Assembly (NCBI GenBank): GCA_003563255.1
Contig: PWSL01000462.1
Span: forward strand, 1-6,170
From: Desulfonatronospira sp.
Lineage (GTDB): Bacteria; Desulfobacterota; Desulfovibrionia; Desulfovibrionales; Desulfonatronovibrionaceae
Length of the DNA stretch: 6,170 nucleotides
Reading direction: 5' to 3'
Part shown: in pieces, positions 1-5,950 of the stretch
How positions within the stretch are numbered: position 1 is the stretch's first letter
How the letters are laid out: every line of letters starts with the position of its first letter
Translations under genes and position numbers: made by a program
The notes under the pieces: model-generated
What the model was told of the DNA's origin: nothing
Database searches by the model: none
The model's input: only the letters and a program-made list of their open reading frames with translations

Positions 1-1554
1 CTTACGTTCGGTGATATCGGTATGAGTACCGATCATGCGCAAAGGGGAGTCATCGGGGTTTCTTTCCACTATTTTGCCTTGCCCCTGTATCCAGATCCAT
101 GAACCGTCTTTATGTTTAAATCGAAACTCGTTAGCAAACGTCTCACTCTTTCCGGCGAGACAATCCTCTATGGGCAAGGTGGCTTTCTGCAAATCTTCAG
201 GGTGTACTCGCTCTGCCCAGCCTGAAAAGTTCTGGGGGAATTCATTGGGAGAATAACCGACCATGGTGTAATAACGGTCATCAAAGTAGGCTTCATTGGT
301 TACCAGGTTCCAGTCCCAGATACCCTCGTTTTTGACAGCCATGGCCCGATCCAGACGTTCTTCGCTGATGCGCAGCCTTTCGGCCTGAGCATGTTCCCGG
401 GTTACGTCGCGGAACACGAGTACCGCACCGGTGATGTTGCCATGACTGTCTCTGATGGGGGCCGCAGAATCTGCAATATGGTATTCCTCTCCGGTTCTGG
501 ACAACAGCATGATGTGACTGGCAAGCTCTAGAGTATGTCCAGTGGCAAAAACCTTTTGAAGGGGGTTGTCAACCACGGCACGGGTGTCAGCATTGACTAT
601 CCTGAGGACATCGCTCAGCAGACGGCTCCGGGCTTCGGCTTCATCCCAGCCGCAGAGCTTTTCAGCCACAGGGTTCATCTGGACCACACGGCCATCAATA
701 TCAGTGGAAATAACTCCGTCACCGATGGCCTGTAATGTTATGGCCAGGTTTTGTTCGCTCTCCTGCAGCTTTGCCAGTAACTGTTTATGTTCAGTAATGT
801 CTCTGGCTGCAGCATATATCTGCCGTCCCAGGGGTCTGGAGCGCCATTCAATCCAACGGTAAGACCCATCCTTGCAACGAAAGCGGTTCACGTAGTTTAA
901 AACCTGCTCCTGGTTCTCCAGCCTGGAAACTGCTGCCAGGGTAGACTCCACGTCATCCGGATGCACAAAATCCAAAAACATGCGTCCTTCCAGTTCCTGG
1001 GTGGTATAGCCAAGCACTTTTTCCCATTCCGGATTGAGACGGAGAAATCGACCATCGACATTGGCTATGCAGAGAAGGTCAAGACTGGCATTGAAGTAAA
1101 GCTCCAGCTCCTCGCTTTTTTTCTCTATCTGATCCTGGGCCTGCTTATGCTCAGTAATATCTGTTATGAAACCCTGATAATGGGTGATTCTGCCGGCTTC
1201 ATCGCGCATGGCTAAAACGTCTATGGATGACCAGAGCCATGAACCGTCACGTCTTATAAGCCGGCACTCAAAGTTTTCCACCTGCTGGTGAACTTCAAGC
1301 AGCTGCAATAGTTTATTCCTGTCTGATGATTCGGCATAAAATTCAGGGGCAATATCAGTTATGGAATCAATCATTTCCTGGGGGGTGTCATAACCGAACA
1401 TCTTTGCCATGGCTGGGTTGGCTGTAAGGAACCTGCCCTCGGGAGTAGACGTGAAAACGCCCATAGGGGCTTTTATAAGCAGCTCCTGACACTTTATCGG
1501 AGAGGGAACGGAAAACTTTTTGCAAGTACCGTCTTCAGACATGATATACTCCAT
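1..1554 (-). CDS. Multi-PAS sensor protein, N-terminal part (C-terminus beyond left edge)
   Basis: An uninterrupted reading frame of 518 codons starts at 1554 and runs off the window. It holds four PAS domains in series, at about residues 24-140, 148-262, 266-395 and 398-518. Each ends in the usual junction motif before a linker helix: TDITEHK near 131, RDITEHK near 251, RDVTREH near 382 and TDITERK near 512. The PAS cores are visible, such as GVFTSTPEGRFLTANP and GVISTDIDGRVVQMNP. PAS domains sense ligands, redox state or light, and normally feed a histidine kinase or GGDEF output, which would lie outside the window. No membrane segment or signal peptide appears, so the visible part should be cytoplasmic. 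The start is ambiguous. ATG at 1554 has AAGGA only three bases upstream. ATG at 1542 (MSEDGTCKK) has GGAG with an ideal six-base spacing and may be the real start. An in-frame TGA lies upstream, so the frame cannot extend much further. Confidence 0.9.
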   Translation of the reverse strand, partial: MEYIMSEDGTCKKFSVPSPIKCQELLIKAPMGVFTSTPEGRFLTANPAMAKMFGYDTPQEMIDSITDIAPEFYAESSDRNKLLQLLEVHQQVENFECRLIRRDGSWLWSSIDVLAMRDEAGRITHYQGFITDITEHKQAQDQIEKKSEELELYFNASLDLLCIANVDGRFLRLNPEWEKVLGYTTQELEGRMFLDFVHPDDVESTLAAVSRLENQEQVLNYVNRFRCKDGSYRWIEWRSRPLGRQIYAAARDITEHKQLLAKLQESEQNLAITLQAIGDGVISTDIDGRVVQMNPVAEKLCGWDEAEARSRLLSDVLRIVNADTRAVVDNPLQKVFATGHTLELASHIMLLSRTGEEYHIADSAAPIRDSHGNITGAVLVFRDVTREHAQAERLRISEERLDRAMAVKNEGIWDWNLVTNEAYFDDRYYTMVGYSPNEFPQNFSGWAERVHPEDLQKATLPIEDCLAGKSETFANEFRFKHKDGSWIWIQGQGKIVERNPDDSPLRMIGTHTDITERK

Positions 1555-1720
1555 TTTTCCTTGGTATGGCTTGCAAGGCTCTGCTGCAACGCTACAGAGT
1601 AAGCATTCAGGGGGTACTCAGTTTTAGTTCCTGGCACCAGGCCTGGGGACTGTCCTCCGCTAAGCACTGACCGAGCAGGTTCACACAACTTCGCGTTTGT
1701 CAGATTATTTACGTAACTCG

Positions 1721-2045
1721 TTAATAATAATCAGTTTCACCACTGCCTGGCACTTTAAAATATACAGTAGTGCCCTTACCATGCTGAAGGCCTGTCCAGA
1801 TCAGTCCCAAGTACTTCTCCAAACACTCTTTACACAGATCAAGGCGCAGACAGGTTCATTTTCCACCATCAGTACCTGAGGAGATCTGCTCTGATCTATG
1901 GAAAACACCCTGGCCGCTGTGTCCTGGTCCATGCCTGCTCCGTTGTCACAAACCGAAACCTGGCCATGGCACCTTATATAGCCATGGACAGATACGTTGC
2001 CACCCTGATACATGAATTTGAGCGCATTGAAAAGCAGTTTGCGAT
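1721..2045 (-). pseudogene. Decayed histidine-kinase HATPase domain
   Basis: Read on the minus strand, this stretch keeps the landmarks of a kinase ATP-binding domain in order. There is an N-box-like LLFNALKF near 2040-2017, a G1 box with DNGAGMD near 1945, and a G2/C-terminal region ending GKGTTVYFKVPGSGETD before TAA at 1721-1723. It is broken. After DQSRSP the frame shifts. In the shifted frame, which reads GTDGGK and then TCLRLDLCKE, a TGA stands where the intact copy at 6021-6170 has a Gly codon, and the glycines of the GTGLGL loop are lost. The C-terminal tail closely resembles that intact copy ([13 protein letters not shown]), so the two are paralogous. There is no complete HisKA domain upstream. 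It is a relic of a two-component kinase gene in line with the flanking minus-strand genes. Confidence 0.75.
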
Positions 2046-2084
2046 AGAAATACTGGCATTTGCAATATCATTCAGGCAGACTGA

Positions 2085-2132
2085 TTACAGTGTGTAGACC
2101 ATGTAGTCATCCACGCCGGCCTTAAGGATAGC
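2085..2132 (-). pseudogene. Receiver-domain scrap (AILKAGVDDYMV)
   Basis: Sixteen minus-strand codons read AILKAGVDDYMVYTL and then stop. LKAGVDDYMV is the sequence normally found around helix 4 to beta 5 of response-regulator receiver domains, just before the conserved Lys-Pro. Here VYTL replaces the expected VKP. The stretch lies about 40 bases upstream of the decayed kinase domain, so the receiver and kinase remnants may come from one hybrid gene with a large internal deletion, or from neighbouring genes. The match is short, so it stays tentative, but its position among signalling relics supports it. Confidence 0.5.
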
Positions 2133-2179
2133 TAATCCCCATGTGTCAGGCAGGAATCCTTTGGGGTGCCAAAAATCTT

Positions 2180-2217
2180 CTTAGGCACAGGAAGCCTGCA
2201 GGCGTACACCCGACTAA
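2180..2217 (+). repeat. 38-bp inverted repeat, left copy
   Basis: This 38-base sequence begins CTTAGGCACAGGAAGCC and ends ACACCCGACTAA. Its reverse complement matches 5796-5833 at 36 of 38 positions. It contains the palindromic core GCCTGCAGGC. The match stops sharply on the outer side and fades on the inner side. The two copies bracket the plus-strand block of toxin-antitoxin and peptidase genes, with their CTTAG ends facing outward. It may be a dispersed genomic repeat rather than a true transposon end, because no transposase is present. Confidence 0.8.
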
Positions 2218-2592
2218 AATGCGCTTTGCTGTCCTTCGCAATTTTAGCGGGCAGGCGGGTGCTCCGCACACACGGCTTTGAAGAGTAAAGTTCCGTTTTT
2301 TCTTGGAAGGTCGGGTCATGATCAGCTCCGCAAAGGCAAATAATTATCATGAAGGGAAAGGCCAAGCGTTTTTTCTGAGCGTATATCTTTCTGGGCAAAT
2401 CAATCTGTCGCTAAAATCAATCTGAAATGAGAACTGATTTGTTTGGGGCAGGATAAAAAAGTGGCAGGATCAAGACTAAGTGCATGTTCGGAGAGAAGTT
2501 TAAGCCTGCGGAACGTGTCAATGAAAATGAGCTTGGAGTTCCCGCAGGGGGTTCACCGGGGCGGGGAAAACTCTTCTCTTCTTCGTTGCCTG
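2218..2592. other. Intergenic stretch without a supportable gene
   Basis: No reading frame here resembles a protein, and codons in all frames look non-coding. Visible items are a small GC-rich hairpin (GCGG GTGCT CCGC, near 2256-2268) and an 11-base direct repeat AAATCAATCTG at 2397-2407 and 2414-2424. The segment separates the left inverted repeat from the toxin-antitoxin promoter. It may be further dispersed-repeat sequence. Confidence 0.5.
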
Positions 2593-2593
2593 T

Positions 2594-2620
2594 TTGACAA
2601 TCACACATATGTGTTATACT
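2594..2620 (+). promoter_or_regulatory. Promoter of the toxin-antitoxin operon
   Basis: A perfect -35 TTGACA (2594-2599) is followed by -10 TATACT (2615-2620). The spacing is short at 15 bases, but an extended -10 TG (2612-2613, giving TGTTATACT) compensates. It sits about 40 bases upstream of the antitoxin start and overlaps two palindromes, as expected for an autorepressed toxin-antitoxin promoter. Confidence 0.7.
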
Positions 2621-2632
2621 TTAAAGTATAAC
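2603..2632. promoter_or_regulatory. Double palindromic operator over the -10 element
   Basis: Two perfect palindromes abut and share two bases: ACACATATGTGT (2603-2614, inside the promoter spacer) and GTTATACTTTAAAGTATAAC (2613-2632, covering the -10 and the likely start of transcription). Antitoxins with an AbrB/MazE fold bind such palindromes as dimers and repress their own operon, more strongly with the toxin bound. The position fits that role. Binding itself is inferred. Confidence 0.65.
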
Positions 2633-2658
2633 TATATGCTGTAAAGGAGGCGCGGATT

Positions 2659-2910
2659 ATGCGGATGAAAGTGTTTAACAAAGGACAGGTGGTCATTCCT
2701 GTAGAAATACGTAAAGCGCTTGATATCAAACCTGGTGACAGTATTGAAGTGAACTTCGATCATGAACGTCGCTTAATCCAACTTCGTAAACCTGATAAAA
2801 ATGAGTCCCGGGTCCTGGCAGGCTCTCTGGCTGCTTATGCCAAAGGTAAACAATTCCCAAGCCGAAGCGAGATGCATGAGGCCTTAAAGCAGGGGATGAT
2901 CAATGAGTGA
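2659..2910 (+). CDS. AbrB/MazE-family antitoxin (VapB-like)
   Basis: This 83-residue protein has a SpoVT/AbrB swapped-hairpin DNA-binding domain at about residues 3-47: the signature KGQVVIPVEIRKALDIKPGD followed by a beta strand SIEVNFD. The tail (about 50-83, ESRVLAGSLAAYAKGKQF and onward) is charged and probably helical, as expected for the segment that wraps and inhibits the partner toxin. The start at 2659 has a strong ribosome-binding site, AAAGGAGG (2643-2650), with eight bases of spacing. A second ATG two codons later is less well placed. The stop overlaps the toxin start by eight bases, so translation is coupled. The protein should neutralise the PIN toxin and repress the operon through the upstream palindromes. 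Confidence 0.9.
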   Translation: MRMKVFNKGQVVIPVEIRKALDIKPGDSIEVNFDHERRLIQLRKPDKNESRVLAGSLAAYAKGKQFPSRSEMHEALKQGMINE

Positions 2911-3319
2911 TATCCCATTGGATACCAATGTAATCGTCCGTTATCTAACTGAGTCATCCCAAGACGTAGAGGCGAAATTTGAAGGCGTGTCTGGCTTTTT
3001 TGAAAAAATGGAGGCTGGAAGCGTGTCGGTTTTTCTCCCGGATCTTGTACTGTTCCAGGCCTATTTTGTACTGACAAGCTTTTATAAGGCGCCCCGAGCC
3101 GAGGTAGCGGACAAATTACGGCGAATTGTCGAGTTCTCGGGTATTCGCATGACGGACAAGAACGTCTTTATTGCGTGTTTAAGCAGGCTTCAGTCACAGA
3201 ACCTGGATGTTGTTGATTGTTACCTCCTGGGGTGGGCAGAAAGTAGAGGAGTCAACTGCGTGTATTCCTTTGACAGTGACTTGGAGAAAAATGGTCTGGA
3301 ACTTTTAAAAATAAAGTAA
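2903..3319 (+). CDS. PIN-domain toxin (VapC-like), atypical acidic site
   Basis: This 138-residue protein spans the whole PIN fold, of normal VapC length. It starts inside the antitoxin gene (eight-base overlap), the standard antitoxin-toxin layout. PIN toxins are Mg-dependent ribonucleases, usually cutting tRNA or rRNA. The acidic residues are recognisable: Asp7 in LDTNVIVRYL, Asp105 in LDVVDCYLLGWAESRG, and Asp124 and Asp126 in YSFDSDL. The second conserved position is unusual. In DLVLFQAYFVLTSFY, Gln52 stands where most PIN proteins have Glu (LVLAEVVWVL type). This may be a subfamily feature or a loss of activity. The gene is otherwise intact with no frameshift. No convincing rho-independent terminator follows. 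Confidence 0.87.
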   Translation: MSDIPLDTNVIVRYLTESSQDVEAKFEGVSGFFEKMEAGSVSVFLPDLVLFQAYFVLTSFYKAPRAEVADKLRRIVEFSGIRMTDKNVFIACLSRLQSQNLDVVDCYLLGWAESRGVNCVYSFDSDLEKNGLELLKIK

Positions 3320-3524
3320 AGCTCGGGACAAACCGGCTTCCAGCAGGGCAAGTTCCTGGCTTTTGTAAAAAAAATGCCCAGGCCTGTGATCAGATTTGCC
3401 GCAGTTTAAATGTGTAACCGCCTTTTGTGCCTGACTACGTAAACATTTCATGGGGCAGCGGGCGGTAAAATACTAAACCGCAGGATTTTGACAAAGGACT
3501 GGATATTTTTTACCTGGACGGCAA

Positions 3525-3845
3525 ATGCACTCATGGCAGTATGACCCTGGAGAAGGGAAGAAAAAGCACGCATGGAACAGGGACGAAGCTGGATTCGAGC
3601 CTTCAAGCAAAGGACCGGTGGGCAAATGCCCCTGCTCCATAACCCGGGAATTTGCAGAAACACTGCTAAACAATGGATTGCCGATGTTTGCAGATGACGA
3701 CCTTGACGTTCCGGAAAGGATTTACAACGTGTACCAAGGGGTTGTATATGAGGCAAGAAGAACTGAATATGGAAAATCCTTTCACGGTTTCCCCTGGCGG
3801 GGAGACAAAGGCATCAGCCGGAGGATTCCGGTTAGAATAATTTAG
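3525..3845 (+). CDS. Small hypothetical protein, C-terminally truncated by a repeat element
   Basis: The present frame encodes 106 residues. I do not know a function. It has features of a real soluble protein: an aromatic N-terminus (MHSWQYDPGEGKKKHAWN), a VGKCPCSI motif near 32-39, PERIYNVYQGVVYEARRT near 63-80 and KSFHGFPWRG near 84-93. I have an unverified memory of conserved hypothetical proteins of about 130 residues with this pattern. The frame ends at TAG 3843-3845, exactly where a fold-back repeat begins. The same frame resumes at 3999 with KQLEARAKVANELREFKRW and ends at 4077-4079. Joining the two parts gives about 132 residues. The start at 3525 has no good ribosome-binding site, and it is chosen because recognisable sequence begins there. 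It lies upstream of the peptidase gene and probably worked with it. Confidence 0.65.
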   Translation: MHSWQYDPGEGKKKHAWNRDEAGFEPSSKGPVGKCPCSITREFAETLLNNGLPMFADDDLDVPERIYNVYQGVVYEARRTEYGKSFHGFPWRGDKGISRRIPVRII

Positions 3846-3998
3846 CAGCCTGTTAAAAAAGTCCTTATCAGACAGGCTGTTCAAAAATTTCAAGTGCAAG
3901 GAGCAAAAAAAGTTCAAGGTCGCAGCGTATTTAGACATACGTAAGAGTTTGAACTTTTTGTAGTGACGCAGCAATTGGAAGATTTTCAGCAGCCTGTT
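3843..3998. mobile_element. MITE-like fold-back repeat inserted in the small gene
   Basis: About 156 non-coding bases form nested inverted repeats. CAGCCTGT (3846-3853) pairs with ACAGGCTG (3872-3879). The segment from 3872 (CAGGCTGTTCAAAAATTTC) is an imperfect inverted match to the right end (GAAGATTTTCAGCAGCCTG). Inside, AAAAAGTTCAA pairs with TTGAACTTTTT around a CGTAT/ATACG loop. A 13-base direct repeat, AGCAGCCTGTTAA, occurs at 3844-3856 and 3988-4000 and could be an end motif or a target duplication. The length is divisible by three. No transposase is encoded. I recall similar repeats, often misannotated as short proteins, in sulfate-reducer genomes, but this is unverified. Exact ends are uncertain by a few bases. 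Confidence 0.65.
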
Positions 3999-4079
3999 AA
4001 GCAGCTGGAAGCCCGTGCAAAGGTAGCCAACGAGCTTCGGGAGTTTAAAAGATGGATAAAGAAATACGGCAAACAATAG
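3999..4079 (+). pseudogene. Displaced C-terminal part of the small hypothetical protein
   Basis: This is an open stretch in the same frame as the truncated small gene. It reads KQLEARAKVANELREFKRW then IKKYGKQ and a TAG stop at 4077-4079. It is an amphipathic, charged helix-like segment with no start codon of its own. Joined to the upstream part (GISRRIPVRII), it makes a natural helical continuation. It overlaps the first 28 bases of the peptidase gene in another frame, so the ancestral small gene and the peptidase were probably translationally coupled. Confidence 0.55.
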
Positions 4080-5494
4080 GAAACCAGGATTTTCAAATAT
4101 CTTTGAAACTTTTTTCCGATGAAGATCACCCGCGCAGCATGGCCTGGGGTGAGATGCTTGTATCTTTAAATAATGAGCCTGTATGGTGCAGTGAATCCGA
4201 AAACGCAGAGGAGTTGCCTGTTGTCTGGGCGTGGATTGAACTCCTGGAATTTCTTGGCGATAAATGGCCCTGGCTGATTATGGAAGAAAGGTATCCCGTA
4301 CCCATTAACCCCTTCCACCCCGGTACCATGCGCTATGAGGCTGAAAAAAGATGGGAAGGCATGGGCGAGGAAAGTTACCTCGAGGAAGACGAGCGTCTGT
4401 TCAGGTTTGAATCAAGACATGACCTGGCAATGGGCATGAAAGGGATTTTTCTGCCGTCGCTTTTTGTTTTACGTCAGGGGAAAAGGGTATGGATCTGTTC
4501 TGACAACGTGCGGGTATTAACAGGGTTTCAAGAAACTGTCGATGTTTTAACCAGCCTTGGCGAGTGCCTGGCAGGTTTTATTAAATACTCCCAAAGCCCC
4601 CGGTCCGAGCGGGCAGTACAGCGCTGGCGGACTCGGGAGCAAAGGGCCAGGGATCATTTCTGGGAGCTTCGGACGAGCATGTCCCGGGATTTACGGTTCA
4701 GCTTAGAGCAGGGACAATCTCCACAGGAATTCTGGGAGGCTGACCCTGAAAACTTGACCTTTGACAATGAATTGCTGGCCGCGGCGAGACTGAGCGCAGG
4801 AGTTGTGAGCCTGGAGCAGCAGAAGTTGATTTTGGAACAGATAAGAGAAGTTCCTTTTCAAAAAGTACAGCAGCTGGACCAGGTTGCCGACATGGTCGCA
4901 ACAGAACTCCATGCAGGCATGCGCCCTTACGAACAGGGATACACTGCAGCCCGGGCGCTGCGGCGGATTCTGAAGCTCGATCCTGAAAAATCGGCAGATC
5001 CGGAACAGATCCTTTCCCGCTGGGGCGTGGCGGTCAGGGCAATATACCTGGATCATTGCCCCCTGGATGCGGTGGCAGCCTGGGGACTTGGTCACGGTCC
5101 GGCGGTGCTTCTTAATGTCGGCCAGGGTGCAAGGCCTGCCCATGAACATGGACGCAGAAGCACCCTGGCCCATGAAATATGTCATCTTCTTGTTGACCGC
5201 ACAGGAGCGCTTCCATTTGCCGAAGTCTTGGGCGGCCATACTGCCCTGTATGTAGAACAAAGGGCCAGGGCATTTGCGGCTGAATTCCTGCTTCCGGAAG
5301 AGACAGGGGTGCAATATATCAGGCGCTATGCGGGCCTGCAGGAGGCGCTTGAAAAAATGAGCAAAGATTTTGCTGTCAGCATTGAACTGGCAGCCCTGCA
5401 GATAAAGAATTCCCGCCTTTTTTCTGAGTTGAGTGAAGAAGAACAGTTGATCCTGTCCAGAAGTACGGAAAATCATACCGCTTCTAATCTTTGA
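4052..5494 (+). CDS. ImmA/IrrE-family zinc metallopeptidase with long N-terminal extension
   Basis: This 480-residue protein has its peptidase domain (DUF955-type) at about residues 310-455. The zinc motif is HEICH (374-378) within RRSTLAHEICHLLVD. Glu402 in YVEQRARAFAAEFLLPEE supplies the expected third ligand. The C-terminal part, FAVSIELAALQIKNSRL, is the usual ending of this family. Family members such as ImmA and IrrE cleave transcription repressors in response to damage or a partner signal. About 300 residues precede the domain, beyond the usual core. Residues 1-200 include AWGEMLVSLNNEPVW, WAWIELLEFLGDKWPWLI and EERYPVP, and I cannot assign them to a named domain. Residues 200-300 look helical. 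There are no membrane segments, so it should be cytoplasmic. The start at 4052 has GGGAG (4039-4043) eight bases upstream. Substrate and role are unknown; regulation of stress, mobile elements or defence is possible. Confidence 0.87.
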   Translation: MDKEIRQTIGNQDFQISLKLFSDEDHPRSMAWGEMLVSLNNEPVWCSESENAEELPVVWAWIELLEFLGDKWPWLIMEERYPVPINPFHPGTMRYEAEKRWEGMGEESYLEEDERLFRFESRHDLAMGMKGIFLPSLFVLRQGKRVWICSDNVRVLTGFQETVDVLTSLGECLAGFIKYSQSPRSERAVQRWRTREQRARDHFWELRTSMSRDLRFSLEQGQSPQEFWEADPENLTFDNELLAAARLSAGVVSLEQQKLILEQIREVPFQKVQQLDQVADMVATELHAGMRPYEQGYTAARALRRILKLDPEKSADPEQILSRWGVAVRAIYLDHCPLDAVAAWGLGHGPAVLLNVGQGARPAHEHGRRSTLAHEICHLLVDRTGALPFAEVLGGHTALYVEQRARAFAAEFLLPEETGVQYIRRYAGLQEALEKMSKDFAVSIELAALQIKNSRLFSELSEEEQLILSRSTENHTASNL

Positions 5495-5512
5495 ATCCCG
5501 CTGCTGATTAGA

Positions 5513-5662
5513 ATGAAAAAAATAGTTAACCTCCAAGGCGTAGAGGGCCGTGAAGAAGTAATTCCAATTTGCAATCAAGATGATCTTAATGTTTATCACT
5601 ACAAACCCCTTGGCAATGCTCTTCTTATCTGCGGAGATCTGCGCAATCAGTTTATCCCGTGA
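5513..5662 (+). CDS. Possible 49-residue hypothetical protein
   Basis: A 49-codon frame starts at ATG 5513 and stops at TGA 5660-5662, beginning 18 bases after the peptidase stop. It reads MKKIVNLQGVEGREEVIPIC and continues to LGNALLICGDLRNQFIP. The composition is protein-like and the codons do not look random, but I recognise no family and the ribosome-binding site is weak. It could be a small third member of the peptidase operon, the N-terminus of a degraded gene, or chance. A seven-base-pair hairpin (GTGAAAT/ATTTCAC, 5659-5680) overlaps its stop. Confidence 0.35.
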   Translation: MKKIVNLQGVEGREEVIPICNQDDLNVYHYKPLGNALLICGDLRNQFIP

Positions 5663-5742
5663 AATCTCTTTTTATTTCACTGGGGCGGCCAAGATTCTTT
5701 GCCTTTGTTGTCACCAGTTGTATGAAGAAGAAAGATTTTAGC

Positions 5743-5768
5743 CGCTGATCTCGCTGATCTACGCTGAT
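5743..5768. repeat. Three short tandem copies of CGCTGAT
   Basis: CGCTGAT occurs at 5743-5749, 5752-5758 and 5762-5768, a period of nine to ten bases. I recall similar intergenic repeats in many environmental genomes, but this is unverified. No gene covers it. Confidence 0.55.
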
Positions 5769-5795
5769 TAAAATCATTTTGATAGCAATATAGAA

Positions 5796-5833
5796 TTAGT
5801 CGGGTGTACGCCTGAAGGCTTCCCGTGCCTAAG
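5796..5833 (-). repeat. 38-bp inverted repeat, right copy
   Basis: This is the reverse-complement partner of 2180-2217, identical at 36 of 38 positions. The plus strand here begins TTAGTCGGGTGTACGCC and ends CCGTGCCTAAG. Its CTTAG end lies two bases from the receiver-domain scrap at 5836-5901. The pair encloses the plus-strand gene block. Confidence 0.8.
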
Positions 5834-5835
5834 TG

Positions 5836-5901
5836 TGCCTCCAGGAACTTCTCCCGGTCACCAGGCCGGGTATGAGCGGTTAACGCGATGGTGGGAATGT
5901 T
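5836..5901 (-). pseudogene. Receiver-domain scrap (NIPTIALTAHTRPGDREKFLEA)
   Basis: Minus-strand codons read NIPTIALTAH then TRPGDREKFLEA, which is the beta 4 to alpha 4 region of a response-regulator receiver as seen in hybrid kinases (IALTAH with conserved Thr, then GDREKFLEAG). The match ends abruptly where the 38-bp repeat begins. On its upstream side the reading frame comes from a short repeat (5904-5950), so no phosphoacceptor Asp region is present. It lies about 120 bases downstream of the kinase gene that ends at 6021, the place where a response-regulator gene would be expected. Confidence 0.65.
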
Positions 5902-5903
5902 GC

Positions 5904-5950
5904 CCGATGTCCGATTTCCGATATCCGACATCCGGGCTCCGATATCCGAC
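5904..5950. repeat. CCGATATCCGAC direct repeat cluster
   Basis: CCGATATCCGAC occurs perfectly at 5918-5929 and 5939-5950 (period 21), with related CCGATGTCCGA and CCGATTTCC units to the left. Each unit contains the palindrome GATATC. The cluster abuts the receiver scrap, so it probably replaced or invaded the 5' part of that gene. Confidence 0.65.

Noticed and set aside
35..1215. Several plus-strand frames
   Set aside because: They are shadows of the four-PAS sensor gene, which is continuous on the minus strand.
2132..2398. 88-codon minus-strand frame
   Set aside because: It crosses the 38-bp repeat and low-information sequence, with no domain and no ribosome-binding site. It is more likely repeat-derived than a gene.
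2443..2631. 62-codon plus-strand frame before the antitoxin
   Set aside because: It reads through the toxin-antitoxin promoter and operator palindromes into the leader, has no family resemblance, and is unlikely to be coding.
3462..3481. Five-base-pair hairpin GCGGT/ACCGC as a terminator after the toxin gene
   Set aside because: The stem is short, the loop is long, and no T-run follows. It does not meet the form of a rho-independent terminator.
3666..4076. 136-codon minus-strand frame
   Set aside because: It is antisense to the small gene and runs through the fold-back repeat. The Leu/Phe/Lys-rich sequence is what the repeat gives when translated.
4703..5599. Open 298-codon frame on the minus strand
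   Set aside because: It is antisense to most of the peptidase gene, has no recognisable domain, and is rich in Cys, His and aromatic residues as expected of a reverse-frame shadow. The sense frame has a full zinc-peptidase signature.
5659..5680. Hairpin GTGAAAT/ATTTCAC as a terminator for the peptidase operon
   Set aside because: The stem is perfect but AT-rich, and the T-run is in the loop rather than after the stem.
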